Shown one piece after another: positions 57,407 through 64,000 of a stretch of 64,000 nucleotides of DNA. Position numbers and translations under genes: made by a program. The notes below the pieces were generated by a model. The model did not search any database, was not told the origin of the DNA, and saw only the letters and a list, made by a program, of their open reading frames with translations. Origin of the DNA: Yaniella halotolerans DSM 15476 (lineage in GTDB: Bacteria; Actinomycetota; Actinomycetes; Actinomycetales; Micrococcaceae); assembly GCF_000420805.1 (NCBI RefSeq), contig NZ_ATVQ01000001.1, positions 124,001 to 188,000 on the forward strand, in the 5' to 3' direction. Numbering within the stretch: position 1 is the first letter of the stretch; each line of letters opens with the position of its first letter.

Positions 57407-58393
57407 TTAGCGCAGTCCCATTGCAGAGGTGCATGCTGGCCACTGGCCCCAGCCTGCCTGTGCTTGCAGTTTAGAAGCGATGGCGATCTGCTGTTCGCGA
57501 GTTGCTTGGTCAGCGGTTGGTGCATACTGTCCGCCACCCATGGAGTTCCAGGTGGTGGGGTTGAACTGCAGCCCACCGTGGTAGCCGTTCCCGGTGTTAG
57601 TGGACCAGTTGCCGCCCGATTCACATTCGGCCAGACGGTCCCACACCGAACCATTAGCTACAGAAGGTGCTGAGCTGCTGCTCGAAGATGAGTCTGATGA
57701 ATCTGAGGAGGATGATTCAGAGGAAGACGAGTCCGACGAGCTGGAAGGCTCTGGTTCAGGCTCTTCTTCTTTAGTACCGCGGAGAACAACAGCGTTGGTT
57801 GGTTCTTCGGTGACTTCGCGGTTGATTTCAGTCTTATCGACTTCTTCGCCGTTTTCGGTGGTGACCTCGTAGGTCACACTGGCTACACCGTTTTCACCTT
57901 CGGTGTCAGTTTTGGTTTTGCCCTTCTCGAGAGAACCGTCGTTTTCGTAAGTGGTTTCGTATTCGACGGGTTCTTCTTCGGTGACTTCAGTCGTCTCAAC
58001 GACGGTCACTGTAATTGCAGTGCTCGCGTTGATGTTCTGATCAGGCTTTGGAGAAACCTTGTCGTCTCCGCCCACTGACACGTTGGCATTGTCCAGGACG
58101 TCCTGAACGGTTTCACCGGTGGTCAGAACTTCTTTCGTATCCTTACCCACGGTGATTTCCATGAGCTGAGGTACCTGAATCTGGTCAGCGCTGAGCGGTG
58201 TAATCGATGAAACACGCTCGATGTCGAGTGGCTGATCTTCGGAAGGCTGTTCTACGCTGTCGGCGTCGGCAGTGACTGTTTTATCGGCATTAGCCTGAGT
58301 GATAACAAAAGCTGCAAGGCCGCCTACGACGAGGACCAGGGCTGCAACCTGCGCAACAATCTTCGTCAGTGTGCCGCTGAAAATGTTAGACAT
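57407..58393 (-). CDS. Resuscitation-promoting factor (RpfB-like)
   Basis: Secreted or membrane-tethered muralytic enzyme that stimulates growth of dormant cells. From ATG 58393: an N-terminal signal/anchor helix (about 11-31), a DUF348 repeat (about 78-105, ITVGKDTKEVLTTGETVQDVL), a G5 domain (about 130-195), a Ser/Glu-rich linker (216-241), and the C-terminal Rpf lysozyme-like domain (247-328) with catalytic Glu258 in the CESGGNW motif and a likely disulfide Cys257-Cys321. A TTG start at 58456 is in frame but would put 21 residues before the signal. Flanked by tatD and rsmA as in other actinobacteria, with only one DUF348 repeat against three in mycobacterial RpfB. Confidence 0.9.
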   Translation of the reverse strand: MSNIFSGTLTKIVAQVAALVLVVGGLAAFVITQANADKTVTADADSVEQPSEDQPLDIERVSSITPLSADQIQVPQLMEITVGKDTKEVLTTGETVQDVLDNANVSVGGDDKVSPKPDQNINASTAITVTVVETTEVTEEEPVEYETTYENDGSLEKGKTKTDTEGENGVASVTYEVTTENGEEVDKTEINREVTEEPTNAVVLRGTKEEEPEPEPSSSSDSSSSESSSSDSSDSSSSSSSAPSVANGSVWDRLAECESGGNWSTNTGNGYHGGLQFNPTTWNSMGGGQYAPTADQATREQQIAIASKLQAQAGWGQWPACTSAMGLR

Positions 58394-58464
58394 ATAGAAA
58401 AATCCATAGGGTTTGGGGTTCCGACGCGGCACTAGACGCCTATTCGTCGAGGACAATACGCACG

Positions 58465-58494
58465 ACTATAACGGAAAGATAACAATCATTACAA
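58465..58494 (-). promoter_or_regulatory. Probable rpf promoter
   Basis: On the minus strand, TTGTAA (58494-58489) and TATAGT (58470-58465) are 18 bases apart inside an AT-rich stretch. Transcription would begin near 58458, leaving a leader of about 65 bases before the ATG. Confidence 0.5.
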
Positions 58495-58556
58495 ATCAAT
58501 AACGTGTATTTGTTGACCAAATCTGGCAGCCAACCCTCCACGGGGCATGGTCTCCC

Positions 58557-59522
58557 CTAGTCAGTATGGAATTTACCATATACGCGCTGAGTGTTATCGA
58601 AGATAACGGAACCGAGATCTTCAACGGTTTGGCTACGTGTCTCCGCTAGTTGGTAGAGGGTGTGCGGCACAAGATAGGGCGCATTCGGACGACCCCGGTA
58701 TGGGTGCGGCGTAAGGAACGGGGAATCCGTTTCAACGAGGAGCAATTCTTGGCGCATTTGCTGGGCCGCGGCGCGAGAGGCATTGTTATTTTTGAATGTC
58801 ACGACGCCCGAGAACGACGCATACCACCCGTGTTCATTCAGGATTTTTGCCATCTCGGCGTCACCCGAATAGGAGTGGAAAACCACGTGTTCGGGGAGTT
58901 TGTCCATAGATAACAAAGTGGCCACAACGTCGTCGTGCGCTTCCCTATCATGAATCTGCAGGGCGAGCCCAAGCTCCACCGCCATTTCAATATGACGTTT
59001 AAATGCGTACTTTTGAATCTCCCAGTTTTCTTCGCCCTCGGTGCGGTAATAGTCCAAACCGGTTTCGCCGATGCAAACGACCCGTGGATGCTCGGCCAGT
59101 TGCCGAATCGTCCCTATGGCCTCATCAAGTTCGTTACGCTCTGCCAGGTGCACCGTGTCATTTGGGTGGATAGCCAATGCCCCTCGCAAGCGGGGCTCTT
59201 GCTCGAGAGCATCGAGGGTATATCTAGCAGATTCAAGATCGGTGGCAACCTGGATAGCGCCGACGACATTCACGCTTGCCGCAGCGTCCATCGCTTCGGT
59301 TGGTGTGACCTGAACGAGTCCATCGCGAAAATCTAGGTGCGCATGGTTGTCGATCACAGGCACAGGCGATCGTTCCGGGACCGGCGGATACACCAGTTTC
59401 CGCTTCCTACCGCTGTACTCTTCCGTCGTCGATCGAACTTGGTCGCCACTATTGACCGACTGTTGAGCTTTGGGCAAGTACTGTTCTGGTGTTTGGTGCT
59501 GTGGTTGTTCTGTGGTGGACAT
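58557..59522 (-). CDS. tatD: TatD family metal-dependent hydrolase
   Basis: TIM-barrel metal-dependent 3'-5' DNA exonuclease/deoxyribonuclease family. Metal ligands: DNHAHLD (HxH, about residues 59-65), GETGLDYY with Glu, the IHDREAHDD His, VFHSYSGD His and ETDSPFL Asp. The first ~54 residues before the barrel are polar and Gln/Ser-rich, an extension common in this group. 321 aa. Located upstream of rpf and rsmA on the same strand. Confidence 0.92.
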   Translation of the reverse strand: MSTTEQPQHQTPEQYLPKAQQSVNSGDQVRSTTEEYSGRKRKLVYPPVPERSPVPVIDNHAHLDFRDGLVQVTPTEAMDAAASVNVVGAIQVATDLESARYTLDALEQEPRLRGALAIHPNDTVHLAERNELDEAIGTIRQLAEHPRVVCIGETGLDYYRTEGEENWEIQKYAFKRHIEMAVELGLALQIHDREAHDDVVATLLSMDKLPEHVVFHSYSGDAEMAKILNEHGWYASFSGVVTFKNNNASRAAAQQMRQELLLVETDSPFLTPHPYRGRPNAPYLVPHTLYQLAETRSQTVEDLGSVIFDNTQRVYGKFHTD

Positions 59523-59540
59523 GCACCCAGCTTAACCAGG

Positions 59541-59577
59541 ACTGCCCCGCCGAGCTCAACGTCTCGACGGGGCAGTA
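59541..59577 (-). terminator. Terminator-like hairpin after the aldehyde dehydrogenase gene
   Basis: ACTGCCCCG (59541-59549) pairs with CGGGGCAGT (59568-59576), and the inner CGAG/CTCG extends the stem. No long T tract follows, so termination strength is uncertain. It lies 15 bases beyond the dehydrogenase stop. Confidence 0.65.
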
Positions 59578-59591
59578 ATATTCAGTGAATG

Positions 59592-61073
59592 CTATTTGAC
59601 GTTGTGTGGGTTCGGCATACCGATGTACTGGACTGAGGTGTATTCCTCAATACCTTCGGTGCCACCTTCGCGACCCATACCGGACTGCTTGACGCCACCA
59701 AATGGTGCGGCAGCGTTGGAGATTACACCGGCGTTGAAGCCGATCAGGCCGAATTCAATCTGGTCTGCAACACGCAGTGCGCGGTTGTGATCTTCGGTGT
59801 AGACGTATGCCGCGAGACCGTATTCAGACGCGTTAGCTAAACGAATGGCATGGGCCTCATCCTTGAACTGTACGACCGGGGCGACTGGGCCAAAGATTTC
59901 CTGGCTCAGAATTGGCGAGTTTTCCAATACGGACAGAACGGTCGGCTCGTAGAAGTAGCCATCGCCTTCAACCTTGTTGCCGCCGGCGAGCACTTCTGCG
60001 CCTGCGTCAACGGCTTCAGTCACGAGGTTGTGGACATCGTCACGGGCTTTGCCGTCGATGATTGGACCAACGGTCGAGTCGGCTTCGGTGCCACGTCCGA
60101 CCTTGCGTGCGCGCATGGCTTCAGCGAATTTTGCGTTGAACTCTTCCGCGACGTTTTCGTGCACCAGAATGCGGTTGGTGGCCGTGCAGGCTTCACCCAT
60201 ATTGCGCATCTTCGAGTCCATGGCACCCTGTACTGCAGCATCCATATCGGCGTCGTCGAAGACGATGAACGGAGCGTTTCCGCCCAGCTCCATGGACGTG
60301 CGAAGTACATTCTCTGAGGCGTCGGCAAGCAGGCGACGTCCAACCGGGGTGGAGCCGGTGAACGAAACTTTGCGCAGACGCTGATCCTTCATCAATGGAC
60401 CAGAGATTGCCGAGGCAGATGAACCGGAGACTACGTTGAGTACACCAGCTGGCAGACCTGCATCCATCATGGTCTGCGCGAAGTACTGCGAGGTCAACGG
60501 GGTCAGCTGTGCTGGTTTCAGGACCATCGTGGTACCTGCGGCAACGGCTGGAGCAATTTTACGAGTGGCCATTGCCAGTGGGAAGTTCCAAGGCGTAATC
60601 AACAGTGATGGGCCGACTGGCTTGTGACGCACGATCATGGTCAGGTTGCCTTCTGGCGTGGAGCCGAACCGTCCGTAATGACGCACGGTTTCTTCGGAGA
60701 ACCAGCGAAGGAACTCGCCACCGTACGTGACTTCACCGCGAGACTCGGCCAGTGGCTTACCCATTTCCAGGGTCATGAGCAGTGCGAAATCTTCGGCACG
60801 TTCTTGTACGAGGTCGAAGGCGCGACGCAGGATTTCAGCACGTTCACGTGGAGCCGTCAGTGCCCACTCGACTTGTGCCTCGTCAGCTGCAGTGAGAGCT
60901 TTCAGAGCATCTTCAGTGTTTCCGTCCTGGATCTGTAGCAGTTCTTTACCCGTGGCTGGGTCATAGACTGGCAGGGTTTTGCCGGAGGAGGCGTTTACCC
61001 ATTCACCGTTAATAAGGAGCCCGGTAGGAACGCGTTCAAGCAGTTCTTTTTCTTGTTGTGCGCTGACAGTCAA
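59592..61073 (-). CDS. gabD: NAD(P)-dependent succinate-semialdehyde dehydrogenase
   Basis: Oxidises succinate semialdehyde to succinate, linking GABA or related amines to the TCA cycle. Aldehyde dehydrogenase superfamily, 493 aa: oxyanion Asn163 in TPWNFP, general base Glu262 in MELGG, nucleophile Cys296 in GEACTATNR, GFNAGVISNAAAPFGG and GGVKQSGMGREGG at the C terminus. The last feature and GLLINGEWV favour the GabD subfamily. TTG 61073 follows AAGAAGG; the frame is open further upstream but without a better start. Confidence 0.88.
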   Translation of the reverse strand: MTVSAQQEKELLERVPTGLLINGEWVNASSGKTLPVYDPATGKELLQIQDGNTEDALKALTAADEAQVEWALTAPRERAEILRRAFDLVQERAEDFALLMTLEMGKPLAESRGEVTYGGEFLRWFSEETVRHYGRFGSTPEGNLTMIVRHKPVGPSLLITPWNFPLAMATRKIAPAVAAGTTMVLKPAQLTPLTSQYFAQTMMDAGLPAGVLNVVSGSSASAISGPLMKDQRLRKVSFTGSTPVGRRLLADASENVLRTSMELGGNAPFIVFDDADMDAAVQGAMDSKMRNMGEACTATNRILVHENVAEEFNAKFAEAMRARKVGRGTEADSTVGPIIDGKARDDVHNLVTEAVDAGAEVLAGGNKVEGDGYFYEPTVLSVLENSPILSQEIFGPVAPVVQFKDEAHAIRLANASEYGLAAYVYTEDHNRALRVADQIEFGLIGFNAGVISNAAAPFGGVKQSGMGREGGTEGIEEYTSVQYIGMPNPHNVK

Positions 61074-61264
61074 GGATACCTTCTTTCGATCTGTCTGGCG
61101 GTCGCAGCAATTGTCGTGCACGCCAGGTTTCTACAGTTCAACTCGCCATTCAATCTAACACGCAGCAGTTCTTACGACATCAACCGAAGCCATGATTGCA
61201 GCTATAGAAGTTGGGCATACGAGTTATTCGAATCGGGCATCACCCAATACCGTGGTATATCTTG

Positions 61265-61483
61265 CTAGGCCTGCCAGGACATGCGAACGATACTCACACC
61301 CACGGCACAGAACATGGTCCCCAACGGTAACCAAATCCAGGAAATACCTAAGAAGCCCAGCGAGCCTCCTGTCGTGACCACCATGATCAATGCACTGGTC
61401 AGGAGTCCGACGACCATCAGAGTGACGCCGGCTTCCATCACGGAAACTTTCAGCCAATTCTTCGACTCTTGATGTGTCAGCAC
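61265..61483 (-). CDS. Small two-helix membrane protein, unknown
   Basis: A 72-aa protein with two hydrophobic segments (about residues 19-36 and 43-66) separated by a short TTGGSLGF loop. The helices are bounded by polar ends, and the composition (Gly, Val, Leu, Met, Trp) is that of a real membrane protein. Starts at GTG 61483 behind a weak GGA, or at an internal ATG 15 codons later. Similar short membrane proteins occur in related genomes in my recollection, but no function is known. Divergent from ferrochelatase. Confidence 0.58.
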   Translation of the reverse strand: MLTHQESKNWLKVSVMEAGVTLMVVGLLTSALIMVVTTGGSLGFLGISWIWLPLGTMFCAVGVSIVRMSWQA

Positions 61484-61722
61484 GATCCGTGCACATTTCT
61501 AGTTTAACGGTGATGTTGTTCACCTTCCGCCAGCGGCATCCAGAACTCGACGACCCAAATGGTCTCCCGGCAACGGCGATGACTAGAATAAAGGACGAGC
61601 AGGCGAAATAGGACGTTGCGTCCAATATCACCTCAACTTGCTGACACTTTGAATCCTTTCAGATTAACCACGGCAGATGGTCTGCCCAGACCATCGTGAT
61701 GCCCAACTCTCAGGAGGCTCGC

Positions 61723-62958
61723 GTGACCGAATGGTCCAAACCTCATCCTTCTTCCCGCCTCGTTGTGCAGGCTGGCGCTTGTGTGCCAGCGGCCACTCCG
61801 GAAGCTCAGACCGGCGATCACTGGGTTGAAGTTCCTACCGAGTTCGATGCCATTATGCTGTCCTCATACGGCGGCCCAAACGGCCAGGACGACGTCCTAC
61901 CGTTCTTGCGTAACGTCACATTGGGACGGAACATCCCTGACGAGCGGCTTGAAGAAGTCGCCGTCCATTACCGCGAAGCCGGCGGCGTCAGTCCGATCAA
62001 CGAACAGAACCTCGCGCTCAAGGCTGCGATAGAAGACGAACTGAAACGTCGCAACATCGATCTGCCGGTCTATTTCGGAAACCGCAATTGGGACCCATAC
62101 TTCACCGAAGCTATCTCAAATGCTCATGAGGAAAATCAGGTCGAAGGTCGCCCGACGAAGATCTTTGCACTCGTGACTTCTGCTTACTCGGCGTATTCTT
62201 CCGATCGTCAGTACCGCGAAGACTTCGCTGATGCGCTCGAGGCATTGGATCTTTGGGACGACGTACAAATCGATGTCTCCCGTCACTTCTTCGATCACCC
62301 GGGTTTCGTAAATCCGTTTATCGAGGGCACTCGGGGCGCCATTGCGGAGCTTGTGAAAGAGAATGCAGATCTTGATCTAACCAAGGACGTCGAAGTTCTG
62401 TTCTCTGCGCATTCGATTCCGATCAAGGATAACGCCCTGTCTGGGGACCCAGATGAGCACGATTACGGCGAAGTCGGAGCTTATAAAGCACAGCATCTCG
62501 CTCTGGGCGGACTCGTCATGGATGCCGTCAAAGAAGCGTTTGGCACGGATGTCCCCTGGAAGCTTGTATATCAGTCCGAATCGGGGCCTGCCCACATTCC
62601 ATGGCTGGAACCTGATATCAACGACTACTTGGAAGAAATCTCTTCAACCCGCAAGGCGGTCGTCGTCGTTCCCGCCACTTTCCTCTCGGACCACATGGAA
62701 GTCTGGTGGGATCTAGATATTGAGGCCAAAGAAACTGCAGATGAACAGGGCCTGGGCTATAAGCGTGTTTCAACTCCGGGCGTGCATCCTGAGTTCGTGG
62801 CTGCCATGGTCGACCTCGTGCAGGAACGTCTGAATGGAACACCAGCCTCCGAGCGGAAGGCACTGACCAAATATGGACCTGGCTACGACGTTCGTCGCGC
62901 AGGTTCCAGCCAGGGTTCAGGTCCGCTGCGTGCTGCCACAGGTGGTCTGCTGCCATAA
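61723..62958 (+). CDS. hemH: Ferrochelatase (coproporphyrin-type)
   Basis: Inserts ferrous iron into porphyrin. In actinobacteria the substrate is coproporphyrin III (CpfC). The 411-aa protein has SAHSIP with His230 and DHMEVWWDLD with Glu326, the two metal-insertion residues; AIMLSSYGGPNGQDDVLPFL begins the core, after an N-terminal extension of about 40 residues. The only cysteine visible is in that extension (Cys20), so the [2Fe-2S] cluster of mycobacterial ferrochelatase is not supported. GTG 61723 follows AGGAGG, an ideal ribosome-binding site. Confidence 0.93.
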   Translation: MTEWSKPHPSSRLVVQAGACVPAATPEAQTGDHWVEVPTEFDAIMLSSYGGPNGQDDVLPFLRNVTLGRNIPDERLEEVAVHYREAGGVSPINEQNLALKAAIEDELKRRNIDLPVYFGNRNWDPYFTEAISNAHEENQVEGRPTKIFALVTSAYSAYSSDRQYREDFADALEALDLWDDVQIDVSRHFFDHPGFVNPFIEGTRGAIAELVKENADLDLTKDVEVLFSAHSIPIKDNALSGDPDEHDYGEVGAYKAQHLALGGLVMDAVKEAFGTDVPWKLVYQSESGPAHIPWLEPDINDYLEEISSTRKAVVVVPATFLSDHMEVWWDLDIEAKETADEQGLGYKRVSTPGVHPEFVAAMVDLVQERLNGTPASERKALTKYGPGYDVRRAGSSQGSGPLRAATGGLLP

Positions 62959-62989
62959 GGTCGATCTGAATTCACGGTAGTTCACAAAG

Positions 62990-63036
62990 CTCCCCGGGAC
63001 TTGAGCTGAGAATCAGGACCGGGGAGTTTTTCTTTT
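62990..63036 (+). terminator. Rho-independent terminator after hemH
   Basis: CTCCCCGG (62990-62997) pairs with CCGGGGAG (63019-63026) over a loop of about 21 bases that can partly fold, followed by TTTTTCTTTT. Confidence 0.85.
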
Positions 63037-63234
63037 CCCAGAGGGCCTGCCCGTTATATACCTCGCACAGGCATCGGTGTGTCAACCTGGTTTGTTGTGT
63101 TTGTGGAGAGCTTGGTTGAATGTTTGAGTTGTTGGGGTTGGGCTTATCGTGTCCTACCGGGTGTTTATGCTTGGTGTATGACGGATTCGAGACCATAACC
63201 CAACGCCTCGCTGCCTAACTAACGGTCTATTCCC
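63037..63234. other. Intergenic stretch with a C-poor, G/T-rich run
   Basis: No gene fits this ~200-base gap between hemH and rsmI (convergent). From about 63089 to 63147 the plus strand is almost entirely G and T, with only two C in about 58 bases and repeated TTG/GGTT words. I see no tRNA, terminator or coding signal. The only frame (minus strand 62972-63196) runs back through the terminator and has no family resemblance. Confidence 0.4.
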
Positions 63235-64000
63235 TTATGAATCTGCCAGTGCAGCGTTATAGAGCTCGCGTGCCGAGTGTCCAGTGCTTTGGGCTACTTC
63301 ACGGGTGACAGCTTTCAAACGCTGCCCATCGGCAACACGAGTCCGCACCTGTGCCAAGGCAACCTCGAAACTCACCTGCTCAGCTTCAGGAGCAGGTCCC
63401 ACGACAATCACAATCTCGCCCTTCAGCGTCTTAGACTGCGCCCACTCCACCAATTCCCTCAACGAGCCCCGGGCGACCTCCTCGTAAAATTTCGTTAACT
63501 CACGCGCCACGGCAGCGGGACGATCCGCTCCAAAAGCGTTCGCCATCGAGTCCAACGTGGCAGCCGTTCGGTGCGGAGATTCATAGAAAATGAGACTTCG
63601 CGTCTCATCGGCGAGCGCAGAAAGTATCTTCGTCCTGTCCCCTGTCTTGCGAGGTAAGAAACCTTCAAAAGCAAAACGATCCGTCGGCAGTCCCGACAAC
63701 ACTAGTGCTGTGATGGCAGCAGAAGCACCTGGGGCCACGGTCACGGGGATACCCGCGGCAATCGCTTCCTGAGTGAGCCGATACCCAGGATCTGAAATAG
63801 CAGGCATTCCAGCTTCAGGGACAAACACCACACGTTGACCAGCCTGAAGAGCGTCAATCAGTCCAGCCGCCGAATCAACTTCATTATGCTCGTGATGCGA
63901 TACAACCGTTGCTTCAGTTTGGACCCCTGCCGCATGCAAGAGCTTGTGCAATGAACGAGTATCTTCGGCTGCAATGATGTCTGCGTGACACAGCACCTCT
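63235..64000 (-). CDS. rsmI: 16S rRNA (cytidine(1402)-2'-O)-methyltransferase; N-terminal end outside the window
   Basis: Methylates the ribose of C1402 in the 16S decoding centre. The visible ~254 residues begin inside the N-terminal half with ADIIAAEDTRSLHKLL; the VPEAGMPAISDPGYRL motif, GLPTDRFAFEGFLPRK and FYESPHRTAATLD follow, all diagnostic of RsmI in the SAM-dependent tetrapyrrole methylase fold. The start codon and SAM-loop GTPIGN lie beyond position 64000. Confidence 0.93.
   Translation of the reverse strand, partial: EVLCHADIIAAEDTRSLHKLLHAAGVQTEATVVSHHEHNEVDSAAGLIDALQAGQRVVFVPEAGMPAISDPGYRLTQEAIAAGIPVTVAPGASAAITALVLSGLPTDRFAFEGFLPRKTGDRTKILSALADETRSLIFYESPHRTAATLDSMANAFGADRPAAVARELTKFYEEVARGSLRELVEWAQSKTLKGEIVIVVGPAPEAEQVSFEVALAQVRTRVADGQRLKAVTREVAQSTGHSARELYNAALADS

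Noticed and set aside
57620-57760. Repetitive TCTGA/GAGGA-like stretch as a DNA repeat or CRISPR
   Set aside because: It is the coding sequence for the Ser/Glu-rich linker of the Rpf protein, with irregular unit length.
62972-63196. 74-codon minus-strand frame between hemH and rsmI
   Set aside because: It reads backwards through the hemH terminator, has low-complexity Pro/Asn/Gln composition and no ribosome-binding site.

Overview
The window looks like a chromosomal segment of a moderately high-GC actinobacterium of the Micrococcaceae type (order Micrococcales). The evidence is local gene order: glmU-prs-rplY-pth near mfd; tatD-rpf-rsmA-ispE locus-ABC-F; acyl-CoA carboxylase beta, epsilon and alpha genes with Maf. 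Other clues are a resuscitation-promoting factor, LpdA-type quinone reductase, Rv1264-like adenylate cyclase, and frequent GTG/TTG starts. I see no phage, insertion sequence, CRISPR array or rRNA. One tRNA gene (Gln, UUG) is present. The species is not identifiable from what I can see.

Layout. 1-276: start of a D-amino-acid-oxidase-like gene, cut by the window edge. 380-10368: a tightly packed minus-strand run birA > PH-domain membrane protein > class III cyclase > PP2C phosphatase > ligA > inositol-phosphatase-like > GNAT > gatC > gatA-like > gatB, ending at a strong bidirectional terminator. 10443-16583: acyl-CoA carboxylase beta, epsilon, a DUF885 zincin-like protein, Maf and the biotinylated alpha subunit, divergent from birA, whose product would biotinylate it. 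16715-21759: MHS transporter, acetoacetyl-CoA synthetase, LpdA-type quinone reductase. 21859-25437: nucleoside salvage (purine nucleoside phosphorylase, phosphosugar mutase, DeoC) and a small membrane protein. 25522-27667: two tandem membrane acyltransferases. 27664-35975: mfd, a DUF2505 protein, pth, rplY, prs, glmU. 36028-38385: tRNA-Gln, a small Rho-N-like protein, PfpI, Tag and Ogt (stress and alkylation repair). 38489-44390: an NrtR-controlled NAD operon nrtR-nadA-nadB-nadC-cysteine desulfurase with a clear promoter and a perfect palindromic operator. 44500-53520: acetyl-CoA synthetase, BASS transporter, paired SMR pumps, MFS, Nei glycosylase, MMPL exporter and a divergent MarR regulator. 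53558-59522: ABC-F, ispE-locus protein, rsmA, rpf, tatD. 59592-64000: succinate-semialdehyde dehydrogenase, small membrane protein, ferrochelatase and a partial rsmI.

The most unusual feature is that two genes sitting in canonical housekeeping positions encode full-length, uninterrupted proteins that have lost catalytic residues. The GatA in the gatCAB cluster lacks all three members of the amidase Ser-cisSer-Lys triad. The protein at the ispE position next to rsmA lacks both the catalytic Lys and the catalytic Asp of IspE. Tag also lacks its zinc-binding residues. Either these functions are supplied elsewhere in the genome and the genes are drifting, or the proteins have taken on non-catalytic roles. 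The sequence alone cannot decide between these.
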